This document shows positions 24,094 through 32,660 of a stretch of 64,000 bases of DNA, one piece after another (the stretch's first letter is position 1; each line of letters begins with the position of its first letter). A program made the position numbers and the translations under genes. The notes under the pieces are model-generated. The model saw nothing but the letters and a program-made list of their open reading frames with translations, had not been told where the DNA came from and did no database searches. This stretch comes from Microbispora hainanensis (lineage in GTDB: Bacteria > Actinomycetota > Actinomycetes > Streptosporangiales > Streptosporangiaceae). The stretch covers positions 8,494,001-8,558,000 of the forward strand of contig NZ_CP108086.1 in NCBI RefSeq assembly GCF_036186745.1, written 5' to 3'.

Positions 24094-25077
24094 ATGCCCC
24101 TCGACTCGCTCGACGGCCTGACGGTCCCCGACCCGTCGGTGCGCCGGCCGTTCGGGCGCACCGGCCTGGCGGTGACGCCGATCTGCGTCGGCACCAGCCC
24201 TCTGGCGAACATGCCGGGACTGTACGGATACGAGGTCGGCGAGCAGCGTGCGCGGGCCACGGTGGAAGCCGTGTTCGACGGGCCGTTCAACTTCCTCGAC
24301 ACCTCGAACAACTACGGCAACGGCAGCGCGGAGCGGCGCATCGGCGCCGTGGTCCGCGACCGCGGCGGCGTCCCCGACGGGTTCGTCCTGGCCACCAAGG
24401 TCGACGCGGACCCCGACACCGGTGACTTCTCCGGCGAGCGCGTCCGCCGTTCGGCCGAGGAGAGCCTCGAACGGCTCGGCGTCGACAACGTGCCGCTGCT
24501 CTATCTGCACGACCCCGAATACCACATCACGTTCGAGGAGGCCATGAGCCCCGGCGGGGCGGTGGAGGCGCTGGTGGCGCTGCGCGACGCCGGCGTCGCC
24601 GACCACATCGGCATCGCGGCAGGCCCGATCGGACTGTTGCGCGACTTCGTCGCGACCGGCGTGTTCGACGCCGTGATCAGCCACAACCGCTGGACGCTGG
24701 TGAACCGCGAGGCCGATCCGCTGCTCGACGACGCCTTCGAACGCGGGGTCGCCTTCGTCAACGGCGCGCCGTACGGCGGCGGGATGCTGGTCAAGGGGCC
24801 CGACGCCCAGCCCCGCTACTGCTATCGGGAGACCGCCGAGGCCGTCCGGGAGTCGGTCCGCGCCATGCAACGGACGTGCGACGAGCACGGCGTGCCGCTC
24901 GCCGCCGCCGCGCTGCAGTTCTCGCTGCGCGACCCCAGGGTGGCGTCCACCATCGTCGGCCTCTCGGAACCCGAGCGGATGGAGGAGACGCTGCGCCTCG
25001 CCACCACCCCGATCCCGCCCGGCCTGTGGAACGAGCTCGACCGGCACCTGCCCTCTCCCCCCGCCTGGCTCGACTGA
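24094..25077 (+). CDS. Aldo/keto reductase
   Basis: 327 aa from the ATG at 24094, preceded by GGAAGGA. An in-frame GTG at 24073 overlaps the previous stop and is possible. Catalytic residues of the family are seen in FLDTSNNYGNG (Asp, Tyr), ATKVD (Lys) and LYLHDPE (His). The pattern RRPFGRTGLAVTPICVGTSPLA resembles bacterial D-threo-aldose (L-fucose) dehydrogenases. It is likely in one operon with the epimerase. Confidence 0.87.
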   Translation: MPLDSLDGLTVPDPSVRRPFGRTGLAVTPICVGTSPLANMPGLYGYEVGEQRARATVEAVFDGPFNFLDTSNNYGNGSAERRIGAVVRDRGGVPDGFVLATKVDADPDTGDFSGERVRRSAEESLERLGVDNVPLLYLHDPEYHITFEEAMSPGGAVEALVALRDAGVADHIGIAAGPIGLLRDFVATGVFDAVISHNRWTLVNREADPLLDDAFERGVAFVNGAPYGGGMLVKGPDAQPRYCYRETAEAVRESVRAMQRTCDEHGVPLAAAALQFSLRDPRVASTIVGLSEPERMEETLRLATTPIPPGLWNELDRHLPSPPAWLD

Positions 25078-25210
25078 CCCCGGCCCGGCTTCCCCGCCGC
25101 CGCCGTGTCGGCCGCGCGCCCGGCCGACACCCAGCGCCGTCGCGGCCGTCACGGCCCGCCGCAGGGGGGCCGGTGGGCGCGACCGCTCCGAACTACGCGG
25201 CGACAGGCCG

Positions 25211-25317
25211 CACGGAGACGGGCCACCCGGGGACGGTCCGCACAGAGACGGGCCGGGCCGCACGGAGACGGGCCACCCGGGGACGGGCCCCACGGAGACG
25301 GGCCACCCGGGGACCGG
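25211..25317. repeat. 26-base tandem repeat in an intergenic region
   Basis: CACGGAGACGGGCCACCCGG plus GGACGG occurs at 25211, 25261 and 25291, with a shortened variant at 25241. It fills most of the 261-base gap 25078-25338, which holds no gene. Confidence 0.9.
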
Positions 25318-25338
25318 CCTTGGGGCGAGGAGGTGTGG

Positions 25339-25986
25339 TCACAGGAGACCGGCGTCGCGTACCTTCATGGCCGCCTGGACGCGGTTGTCGGTGCCGAGCT
25401 TGGCGAAGATCCGGGTGATGTTCGCCTTCACCGTGGCGACGCTCATGTAGAGACGTGCGGCGATCTCGGCGTTCGACCTGCCGTGGGCCACCTCGACCGC
25501 GACTTCGAGCTCGCGCTCGGTGAGCCGGCTCAGCTCCTCTCTCGCCGTCGGGAGGAACGGCCCGGATCCGCCGGTCGCCGCGGCGATCACCTGCCGGGCG
25601 ACGCTCGGCGACAGCACCGGATCGCCCTTCGCCACGGCGCGGACCGCCTCGATCATCCGGGGCGGCGGGGTGTCCTTCAGCAGGAAGCCGTCGGCCCCGA
25701 GCCGCAGGGCCCGCAGCACCATGTCGTCGGCGTCGAACGTCGTGAGCACGAGGATCCGCGGCGGGCCGGGCCTGGCCCGCCGCAGCTCGGTGGTCGTCAG
25801 CCCGTCCTGGTTGGGCATCCGGACGTCCAGCAGCACCACGTCGGGACGCAGGTCGCGGATCACGTCCATCGCGCGCAGCCCGTCCTCGGCCTCCCCGACG
25901 ATGTCGAGGTCGGGTTCGCCGCCGAGGATCAGGCGCAGCCCGGTCCGCACCATCGCGTCGTCATCGACTATCACCAGCCGGGTCAC
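25339..25986 (-). CDS. NarL/LuxR response regulator without adjacent kinase
   Basis: 215 aa. Receiver domain with VDDD and phospho-acceptor Asp54 in VLLDVRMP, Lys in LLKDTPPP; C-terminal LuxR HTH with [43 protein letters not shown]. The GTGA start with no ribosome site suggests it once overlapped the stop of an upstream histidine-kinase gene, which is missing here. Instead the start codon abuts the remains of an ABC permease gene. Confidence 0.9.
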   Translation of the reverse strand: MTRLVIVDDDAMVRTGLRLILGGEPDLDIVGEAEDGLRAMDVIRDLRPDVVLLDVRMPNQDGLTTTELRRARPGPPRILVLTTFDADDMVLRALRLGADGFLLKDTPPPRMIEAVRAVAKGDPVLSPSVARQVIAAATGGSGPFLPTAREELSRLTERELEVAVEVAHGRSNAEIAARLYMSVATVKANITRIFAKLGTDNRVQAAMKVRDAGLL

Positions 25987-25988
25987 CG

Positions 25989-26414
25989 CTGGTCGCGGCG
26001 GTGGCGCTCTCGCTGCTCGCCATGCTGGTCGCGGTTCCGGTCACGGCCGTCGTGGCCCGGGTAGGCGGCGGCCCCGCCGACTGGGACGTCCAGCCGCTCT
26101 GGCTGCTCGGCTGGACCGGCGTGAACGTGCTCGTCGCCGCGCAGGGCCTCGCCCTCGGCACGCTGCTCCTCAACGCGCCCGCCGCGATCGTGATCAGCCT
26201 GTCCACGCCGGTCCTGTGGGCCGTCGTCGGCAGGCTCGGCTCGGCCGGTGCCGCCCTCGCCGAGTGGCTCGACCTCAACACCACCGCCGCCCCTCTCGCG
26301 AGTGGCGACATGACCTGGGGCGAGGGAGCCCGGCTCGCCACGTCGGCCGTCTTCTGGATCGCCCTGCCCATGGCCGCCGGCGTGGTCCGCGTGCTCCGCA
26401 AGGAGGTGGCCTGA
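25989..26414 (+). pseudogene. C-terminal stub of an ABC-2 type permease
   Basis: The frame LVAAVALSLLAMLVAVPV ... FWIALPMAAGVVRVLRKEVA contains three or four membrane segments and ends like an ABC-2 export permease of the kind encoded next to NarL-type two-component systems. The N-terminal half and any ATPase gene are absent. The homologous-looking part begins within a few bases of the response regulator start, with no start codon context before the GTG at 26001. Probably not a functional transporter. Confidence 0.6.
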
Positions 26415-26569
26415 CCTGCCGCGGCCCCGGCTACGGTCCGGCCGTGGGCTGCAGCCCGACGAGGAGCATGGCGATCGGCCTCCGCGGTCAGGTGCCTGAC
26501 CTGCCGCGCCCCGCCCGTGGCTACAGCCCGTCGAGAAGCATCGCGACGCGGTCGGTCTCCGCGGCCAGA
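26412..26569. repeat. Degenerate direct duplication of a gene 3' end
   Basis: The segment 26497-26569, which holds the last codons and stop of the winged-helix gene plus its downstream sequence, recurs with changes at 26412-26492. Shared blocks include TGACCTGCCGCG, CAGCCCG and CTCCGCGG. The outer copy overlaps the stop of the permease stub. Confidence 0.65.
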
Positions 26570-27615
26570 GGATGCTCCGGCACCGGTTCGAAGAGCTCGA
26601 CTACCGGCCGCCCCTCCTTGGCCTCCCACACGCCCGCCACCCGGCCCCGGTGGATCACCACAGGCGAGATCCACCCCGCAGCCCGGCTCACCTTGGGCCG
26701 TACGGACTTCGGCAGGAGCGGCTCCAGGTCGCGCGGCGCGCCCAGGATGAACTGGTCGAAGCCGGGTAGCAGATGCACGCCCTCGGACGGCGGGCAGGCC
26801 AGCAGGTCGTCGAGCAGCTCCGCCGGCAGCACGGCGGGCATGCCCTCCACCTCGACCTGGGCGAGCTCGCCCTCCAGCTCCCCGAACCAGCCCCGCAGCA
26901 CGGCCTTGGGCGTGAGGCCGCGGAACAGCCACGCGTCGAACATTTGGGGTGTGGCCGGGCCGTGGGCGCCGAGGAACGCGCGGAGCACCCGCACTCCCCC
27001 TTCCTCCGGCGAGAGCGCCTCCTCCCGGCCGCCCGGTAGCCAGTCGGCCGGGCTGGTGAAGGTGACCCTGCGGTCGCGCGGCGGGCCGTGACACAGCTCG
27101 CCCAGGAAGCTGAGCGGCTTGAGCAGCGCGCCCCAGCCGGACGTGAGGGCCTCGCGCAGATGGGCGTCCCCGGTCACCTCGATGACCGCCTCGACCAGTT
27201 CCTCGCGGGTCAGCGACCGGCCGGACAACGCCTGCGGAACGGCGTCCAGGAGAGCCGCGATCTCCCGCGCGGACACCCCGTGGCCACGCTGCCAGGAGGC
27301 TCTCTCCCAGAACCGGAGCGCCCCGAGGGCGGCGCGGTAGGCGGGGAATTCATCGGCGGGGAGGATATGGAGCGTGCCTCGCATCGTCCAGGTCTTGACC
27401 AGCGTGCGGTCCCGCCACAGGGCGTCCTCGATCTCTCCCGGACGCGGGCTCGCGTGCCGTACGGCCACGGCCAGCGCCGCCGACGAGGCGACCTGCGCCT
27501 GCACCCCGCACAGCCGCCGGGCGATCGCCACCGCGTCCGCGCCGCCCGCGGGCTCGACGAACTGCCGTCTCAGCCTCCAGGCGAGCACCTGCGCCCAGGT
27601 CGTCTCAGCAGCCAC
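26521..27615 (-). CDS. Winged-helix protein of the AlkZ/YcaQ (HTH_42) family
   Basis: 364 aa, GTG start. Family marks are LAWRLRRQFV near the N-terminus, GVQAQVASSAALAVAVR (the Q-x-Q motif), TWTMRGTLHILPADEF, and HRGRVAGVWE near the end. HTH_42 proteins include DNA glycosylases that repair interstrand cross-links in Streptomyces. QAQ here resembles the catalytic QxQ of that group, but many members are untested. It is monocistronic. Confidence 0.82.
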   Translation of the reverse strand: MAAETTWAQVLAWRLRRQFVEPAGGADAVAIARRLCGVQAQVASSAALAVAVRHASPRPGEIEDALWRDRTLVKTWTMRGTLHILPADEFPAYRAALGALRFWERASWQRGHGVSAREIAALLDAVPQALSGRSLTREELVEAVIEVTGDAHLREALTSGWGALLKPLSFLGELCHGPPRDRRVTFTSPADWLPGGREEALSPEEGGVRVLRAFLGAHGPATPQMFDAWLFRGLTPKAVLRGWFGELEGELAQVEVEGMPAVLPAELLDDLLACPPSEGVHLLPGFDQFILGAPRDLEPLLPKSVRPKVSRAAGWISPVVIHRGRVAGVWEAKEGRPVVELFEPVPEHPLAAETDRVAMLLDGL

Positions 27616-27743
27616 GCCACACTTCTACACCCCGGGTACGACAAGTCGCCCACCTCGTGGACGATCACGCGGGTTCTCCGCCTCCGCGATCTCGGGGCTG
27701 GAGTTGTCGCTCCCCGAACGGACGGAGGGATCGGGAGGCAGTC

Positions 27744-28292
27744 GTGGTGTTCCGCAGAACCGCCGGGAAAGCGGCCGAGCCGCCGGTGGAACCCGTCGCC
27801 TGGACGGACGTCTGGGAGTTCGTCGTGAGCGCGGTGGAACGCCCGGTGACGCCCAAGCGCAGAACGGCCACTCGGGGAGCCCGTGCGATACGGGTGCCCC
27901 GCGGAGGGAAGTCCGACAGGGTCTTCGCCCCGTGCGCGTACGTCGCCTCAAGGCAGCTCACAGGACTGCCCGCCGCTCCGGAGCCGACCCTCTTCGAGGA
28001 CGCCGCACAGCAGCGCCTGCTCTGCTACGTCGCGCCCGCGCAGGAGGTGGACGGTGAGCGGCAGCCTCAAGGACGTCGCCGGCCGGGCGGCCGAACGGTT
28101 GCTGCACGGCGCCCTCGACAACATGCTTTCCGGCCCCGAGCTGTCCGACCGCGCCCGGGGCCCCCGCTCGCTCGAATGGCGGTCCGGCGAGGAGATCGTG
28201 ATGACGTCGGAGGGCGGCGCCCACGTCAGGATCCGCGAGGATGGCCGGATCGCCGTCTCGCGTTCGCCTTCGCCCTGATCGGAGACGCCTGA
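27744..28292 (+). CDS. Hypothetical protein, frame probably shifted near 28053
   Basis: A GTG at 27744 (or 27747) follows GGGAGGCA. Up to about 28053 this frame has the GC-rich third positions of a real gene and encodes a domain with WTDVWEFVVSAVERP and RVFAPCAYVASRQLTGLPAAPEPT. Beyond that point its codon pattern is lost and the +1 frame takes over (28054-28278). So either the stop codon has been lost by an indel and the gene really ends near 28053, or the two parts are one gene with a frameshift. Function not recognised. Confidence 0.45.
   Translation: MVFRRTAGKAAEPPVEPVAWTDVWEFVVSAVERPVTPKRRTATRGARAIRVPRGGKSDRVFAPCAYVASRQLTGLPAAPEPTLFEDAAQQRLLCYVAPAQEVDGERQPQGRRRPGGRTVAARRPRQHAFRPRAVRPRPGPPLARMAVRRGDRDDVGGRRPRQDPRGWPDRRLAFAFALIGDA
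28054..28278 (+). CDS. Hypothetical protein (74 aa)
   Basis: GTG start with GGAGG six bases upstream. The codon pattern is typical of the organism throughout. It encodes an amphipathic N-terminus (SLKDVAGRAAERLLHGALDN) and a beta-rich end (EEIVMTSEGGAHVRIREDGR). No family recognised. It may be an independent gene coupled to the one before it or the C-terminal half of a frameshifted gene. Confidence 0.5.
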   Translation: MSGSLKDVAGRAAERLLHGALDNMLSGPELSDRARGPRSLEWRSGEEIVMTSEGGAHVRIREDGRIAVSRSPSP

Positions 28293-28322
28293 GACTCCCC
28301 ATCGAGGGCCGGTTGCGGCGGC

Positions 28323-28949
28323 TCAGGGGTGGTGTTCGCGGCCGAGGCGGCGCAGGAGGTGGTCGCGGGCGGCGCGGTCGCCGGGGCCGCCCCGCTCCGC
28401 GAGGCGTTCCGCGACGTACCTGCGGTGGGCCTCGTCCACGTTCCCGCCGAACTTGAACTTGCCGTTGATCTTCTGGACGGTCAGCCGGAGCCCGCGGATG
28501 CCCGGCAGGCGCCGGTGATGCTCGGCGGGATCGGCGAGGTCGTGGTCCAGGTGGGCGAGCTGGGCACGCAGGATGCCGAGCTTGCCGTCCGGGTCGTCGA
28601 CGATCTCCGCGTGGCAGACCAGCTGGACGGCCGCGTAGTAGGTCGTGGGGACGCCGAGCCGGGGGTCCTCACCGGCGTCGGGCAGCGCCTTCCACGCTCC
28701 CTCGACGTACGCCCAGTCACCGGCCACGGCCATGACCACGGCGGGGTTCTCCTCGATCGCCGGCCAGATGGGGTTCGGCCGGGCGAGGTGCAGCAGGATC
28801 GTGGACGCGTCGGCGAGGAGGAACTGCGTCGGCACGACCACAGGCACGTCGCGGTCACGTCCGGACGCGATGAGATGGCCGAACTCGTTCGCGCGGACGA
28901 AGGCCAGCGCCTCCTCGTCCGTGCCGGCGTCCCAGGGGTGGATCAACAC
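28323..28949 (-). CDS. PaiB-like FMN-binding negative regulator
   Basis: 208 aa from a GTG at 28949; a weak AAGGGG lies directly before it. Characteristic segments are FVRANEFGHLIASG, VPTQFLLADASTILLHLARPNPIW, TYYAAVQLVCHAEIVDD and LRLTVQKINGKFKFGGN, all typical of PaiB proteins with a split-barrel flavin fold. In Bacillus, PaiB represses sporulation and protease genes; in actinomycetes function is unknown. Confidence 0.88.
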   Translation of the reverse strand: MLIHPWDAGTDEEALAFVRANEFGHLIASGRDRDVPVVVPTQFLLADASTILLHLARPNPIWPAIEENPAVVMAVAGDWAYVEGAWKALPDAGEDPRLGVPTTYYAAVQLVCHAEIVDDPDGKLGILRAQLAHLDHDLADPAEHHRRLPGIRGLRLTVQKINGKFKFGGNVDEAHRRYVAERLAERGGPGDRAARDHLLRRLGREHHP

Positions 28950-29004
28950 CCCTTCACTGTACGCACGGCCGCGGCACACCTCAGGGGCCAGGTCCCCGGC
29001 CCTA

Positions 29005-29643
29005 CTACCGCTCGCCGAGGCCGGCGTCCCTGGCGCGCGCCACCGCCGCGGCGCGGTCGGAGACGCCGAGCTTGGCGAAGATGTTCGACACGTGGTTGCG
29101 CACAGTCTTCTCACTCAAATAGAGGCGCCGCGCGATGGCGTGGTTGGTGAGACCGGCGGCGACGAGGTCGAGGACCTCCAGTTCGCGTTCCGTCAGCTCG
29201 GGCACCGGCCGGGGCCGTACGGCCGGCGCGGTGAGAGCGGCCAGCACCCGGTTTCCGGTCGCCGCGCCGAACACGACCTGGCCCGAAGCCACCGCTTCCA
29301 GCGAGCGCACGATGTCCGCGGGCGTCGCCTCCTTGAGCAGGTAGCCGCGGGCGCCGGCCCGTACGGCGGCGAGGATCGACGCGTCGTCGGAAAGCATGGT
29401 CAGGGCCAGCACGGCCACGCCGGGATGCCGGGCGGTGATGCGGGAGGTCGCCTCGATCCCGCTCATACCCGGCAGGTGCAGGTCCATCAGGACGACATCG
29501 GGAGCGACCTGGTCCACCAGCTCGACGGCCGCCTCGCCGGTGCTCGCCACTCCCGCGACCTCCACCTCGGGCAGGTCGCGGAAGAGCGCGACCAGCCCTT
29601 CGGCGAACACCGGGTGGTCCTCCACCACCATGACGCGGATCAT
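29005..29643 (-). CDS. NarL-type response regulator of a two-component system
   Basis: 212 aa. Start at ATG 29643, overlapping the kinase stop (ATGA). Receiver with VVEDHPVF, Asp54 in VLMDLHLPG and Lys in LLKEATPAD; Lux[47 protein letters not shown]. It works with the kinase encoded directly upstream. The clustered GTCCC palindromes at 31691-31732 are candidate binding sites. Confidence 0.93.
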   Translation of the reverse strand: MIRVMVVEDHPVFAEGLVALFRDLPEVEVAGVASTGEAAVELVDQVAPDVVLMDLHLPGMSGIEATSRITARHPGVAVLALTMLSDDASILAAVRAGARGYLLKEATPADIVRSLEAVASGQVVFGAATGNRVLAALTAPAVRPRPVPELTERELEVLDLVAAGLTNHAIARRLYLSEKTVRNHVSNIFAKLGVSDRAAAVARARDAGLGER

Positions 29644-31676
29644 CGGACCGCCAGTGGAAGCCGTACGACCAGGTGCGTGCCCGCCCCGGCCTGGTCGAGC
29701 AGCTCGAAGGTGCCGTTGAGCTCCTCCGACCGGCGCCGCATGGAGGCGAGGCCGAACCCGTGGCGGACGGGAGCCCCCACTCCAACGCCGTCGTCGTCGA
29801 CCCGCAGCTCCAGGACGCCCGGCGCGTCGCCCGCCCGCAGGCTCACCGTGCACCGGGACGCCATCGCGTGCCGTACGGCGTTCGTCATGGCCTCGGCCGC
29901 GATCCGGTAGGCGGCCAGCTCGACCGGCGGCGGAAGAGCGGGCAGGTCGGGCGGGGCCTCCACCTCGACCTGGAGGTCACCCGCGAAGCCCCGGCCGAGC
30001 TCGGCCAGCGCGCCCGTGAGCCCCAGGGTGTCCAGGGGCGGCGGGCGCAGGTCGTTGACGATCGCACGGACGTTCTCGACCGTGCCGCGGATTCGGCCCG
30101 ACAGCTCCTCCATCACCTGCTTGGCCCCCTCGGGATCGGTGTCGACCAGGCGCCGGCCGCGGTCCACCTGCAGCGCGAGGGCCGCCAGGGTCGGGCCGAG
30201 CCCGTCGTGGAGCTCGTAGAGCAACCGGTCGCGCTCCTCCTGCCGGGCCGCCAGCAGGCGCCCATGCGAGCGTTCGAGATCGGCCCCGAGGCGATGCGCC
30301 CGTACGGCCACCGCGACGTGCGGCGCGAGCTGCGCCAGCAGCGCACGGTCCTTGGGGCGCAGCCGTTCGCCCAGCACCAGCGTGCCGACCCGCTCGCCCT
30401 GGTAGAGAAGCGGAACACGCTCGGTCGTGTCGGACTCACCAGGGCGGCTCTCCGCCGCGTCGGGGCCGCCGAAGCGACCCCAGGAGGCCACGATTCCGTC
30501 CGGCTCCTCGACGGCCACGTAGTGGATACGCAGGACCCGCCCGACCTCCGCGGCCACCCGTTCCAGCAGGTCACCGGGCGCGCCCGCGTCCGAGAGCCGC
30601 ACGCCGAGCCGGCGCAGCGCACGCGCCGGGTCCTCACGATCGCCGTACACGAGGCGGTTCGCGGCGGCGGACGCCCGCAGATAGAGAGGGTGTACCGCGA
30701 GCGCCACGATCAACGCGGACGCCCCGGCGCCGATCGCGTTTCCGAGCGTGGCCGCGACCAGGGCGTACGCGCCGAGCAGGAGCACGGTGACGGCGCCGAA
30801 CGCGAGCGCGCGCGACAGCAGGAGATCGAGGTCCCACAGGCGGTGCGCGACGACCGCGACCGACACCGCCACCGGCAGCGGAACGGCGGCGAGCGTCACG
30901 ATGACCGGCCCCCACGGCACGACCAGAGCGACGCCGAGCAGGGTCACCGTCAGCAGCGCGGCGGCCAGCACCCATTGGAGGCGGCGTCGCACCTCCTCGC
31001 CCGCCGACCGGTAACGACAGACGAGTGAGGCGACCGCGGCGAGCACCGCGCCGATCGTGCACACCATGCCCACCGCCATGAGGGCGTCCGGCACCCCGGT
31101 GAGCCCGGCCAGCACACCGGCGTACCCCTGGGGGAACAGCCCGGGGACCTGCTCGTAGGTCACCGGACGGAGCATCCAGTCGAGCGTGTTCACCCCGATA
31201 CCGGCGTACGCCGCGGCGAGCGCGGGCCACCAGCGGCGGGACGGCAGGCGGCCGTCCGGGAAGATCAGCAGGAAGATCGTCGGGACGAGGAGGTAGGCGG
31301 GGACCCACAGCGAGTTGGACACCCACATCGCCCAGTCGTCCCCCGGCAGGCCGCTGTCGCCGTCACCGCCGTTGAAACCGACGTTGATGCCGAGCAGGCC
31401 GTACGCCCCGAGGGCGAGCCCGAGCCCCTGGGACGTCCCGACGGCCACCATCACCCAGCCGACCCGGCTGCCCGGCCGCTGCGCCACCACGAACAGGCCG
31501 GGCACGCCGAACGACAGCGCCGCGACCGCGCGGAAGGCGTCGAACCGTTCGACGATCCCCGTCACACCGAGCTGCCGCAGCCTGGGCTCGACGACCAGCG
31601 TCCCGATGACCAGGACGAGCAGCGTGCCCGCCGCCATTGCGGCGCGCCGGACCGATCTGTCCGTCATGAGGGGCAT
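29640..31676 (-). CDS. Membrane sensor histidine kinase (HisKA_3/NarL type)
   Basis: 678 aa from the ATG at 31676; a GTG at 31703 is possible but lies in the operator cluster. The N-terminal half (to about residue 330) has some 8-10 membrane helices. A GAF-like region follows ([30 protein letters not shown]). The phospho-acceptor His is near residue 490 in [19 protein letters not shown], followed by an HATPase domain with [18 protein letters not shown] and [10 protein letters not shown]. It phosphorylates the regulator encoded after it. Confidence 0.92.
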   Translation of the reverse strand: MPLMTDRSVRRAAMAAGTLLVLVIGTLVVEPRLRQLGVTGIVERFDAFRAVAALSFGVPGLFVVAQRPGSRVGWVMVAVGTSQGLGLALGAYGLLGINVGFNGGDGDSGLPGDDWAMWVSNSLWVPAYLLVPTIFLLIFPDGRLPSRRWWPALAAAYAGIGVNTLDWMLRPVTYEQVPGLFPQGYAGVLAGLTGVPDALMAVGMVCTIGAVLAAVASLVCRYRSAGEEVRRRLQWVLAAALLTVTLLGVALVVPWGPVIVTLAAVPLPVAVSVAVVAHRLWDLDLLLSRALAFGAVTVLLLGAYALVAATLGNAIGAGASALIVALAVHPLYLRASAAANRLVYGDREDPARALRRLGVRLSDAGAPGDLLERVAAEVGRVLRIHYVAVEEPDGIVASWGRFGGPDAAESRPGESDTTERVPLLYQGERVGTLVLGERLRPKDRALLAQLAPHVAVAVRAHRLGADLERSHGRLLAARQEERDRLLYELHDGLGPTLAALALQVDRGRRLVDTDPEGAKQVMEELSGRIRGTVENVRAIVNDLRPPPLDTLGLTGALAELGRGFAGDLQVEVEAPPDLPALPPPVELAAYRIAAEAMTNAVRHAMASRCTVSLRAGDAPGVLELRVDDDGVGVGAPVRHGFGLASMRRRSEELNGTFELLDQAGAGTHLVVRLPLAVR

Positions 31677-31690
31677 GTTGCCATCCGTGA

Positions 31691-31732
31691 GTCCCGTCGT
31701 CACGGGACGAGATGTCCCGTCCCACGCGGGAC
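31691..31732. promoter_or_regulatory. Cluster of alternating GTCCC / GGGAC half-sites
   Basis: GTCCCGT (31691), ACGGGAC (31702), GTCCCGT (31714) and GGGAC (31728) alternate in orientation, giving nested palindromes with spacers of 4, 5 and 4 bases. The cluster starts 15 bases before the kinase ATG and lies 79 bases before the divergent membrane-protein gene. GGGAC...GTCCC is reminiscent of DosR/NarL-family boxes. Confidence 0.7.
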
Positions 31733-31810
31733 CGGCGGCTCATGCCGGCAGGACGTCGCCCGCCGGATCCTTGAACCGCACTCATCCACGGCGCTCTTCG
31801 AGGGAAGGTC

Positions 31811-32230
31811 ATGTCCGCCACCACCCCCACCGTCAAACCCGCCGCTCTCTCGACCGCGCTCGTCGCAGGGGTGGGCGTGCTGCTCGCCATGGACGTCGCC
31901 GGCGCGGTCATCTCCCTGTCCGCGGGCCTCAGCCCGACCCTGCTCGACGCCCTCGGGCCACAGGCCCGGCTGTCGGCGCCGATCCCGATGATGATCGCGC
32001 AGGTCCTGCTCGTCGCCGGCGCGACCCGGCGTCGCCGCGGCATCGCCGTTCCCGCCTCGGCCCTCCTCGCCCTCGCCGGAGTGCTCGCCTTCGTGTCCGG
32101 CTTCTACGACGGCGGCTACGCCGCCGACCTCACGACCGGTCAGCGGGTCTTCCAGATCGCCCTCGTCACGGCCCACCTCGGAGTCGGGGTCCTCGCGGCG
32201 TTCCACCTCGTACGGCTGCCGCGCCGCTGA
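31811..32230 (+). CDS. Four-helix membrane protein of unknown function
   Basis: 139 aa with GAGGGAAGGTC before the ATG. Four hydrophobic helices (about residues 11-40, 55-70, 78-98, 112-135) and a basic C-terminus. No enzyme motif. It faces the two-component operon across the palindrome cluster and is therefore a likely target of the regulator. Confidence 0.75.
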   Translation: MSATTPTVKPAALSTALVAGVGVLLAMDVAGAVISLSAGLSPTLLDALGPQARLSAPIPMMIAQVLLVAGATRRRRGIAVPASALLALAGVLAFVSGFYDGGYAADLTTGQRVFQIALVTAHLGVGVLAAFHLVRLPRR

Positions 32231-32239
32231 CGCCCGGCG

Positions 32240-32638
32240 TCAGATGCGCCGCAGGAGCAGGGTGACGAAACCGAGGCTCCCTCGATAGCCGCCGAGCCAC
32301 ATGTCGCGATGCTCCCGCATCACGGCGAGGGCCTGCTCACCATCGGGCCCCGGGTTGTCCGCGGCCCAGCGCGCCAGCGTGCCGGTCCACGACCACTCGT
32401 ACTCGTCCCATTCCGCCAGGTCGCTCACGTGGGCGTATACGGTCAGCCATCCCTTGGACTCGGCGCGCTCCACCGTGCCCGCGAGGTCCGGATATTCGCC
32501 GATCGCCTCGGCGACCTCGGGAGCGGGAGGGCGTTCCCAGTAGCCCTCCCCCACGAGTGCGAGGCCGCCGGGCCGTACGAACCGGGCGAGCGCCTCCATC
32601 GTCTCCGTCAGCCCGCCGAAGGCGTGCGTCGAGCCCAC
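32240..32638 (-). pseudogene. C-terminal fragment of a SAM methyltransferase-like gene
   Basis: The 132 codons start with VGSTHAFGGLTETMEALARFVRPGGLALVGEGYWERPP, which is the second half of a class I methyltransferase domain; the SAM-binding N-terminus (GxGxG) is absent. Just upstream lies the end of the mannosyltransferase gene, so the N-terminal half was lost by a rearrangement near 32640. The remaining frame is intact and could still be translated from an internal start. Confidence 0.6.
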
Positions 32639-32660
32639 AATGACAGGGCGGGGTGGCGGC

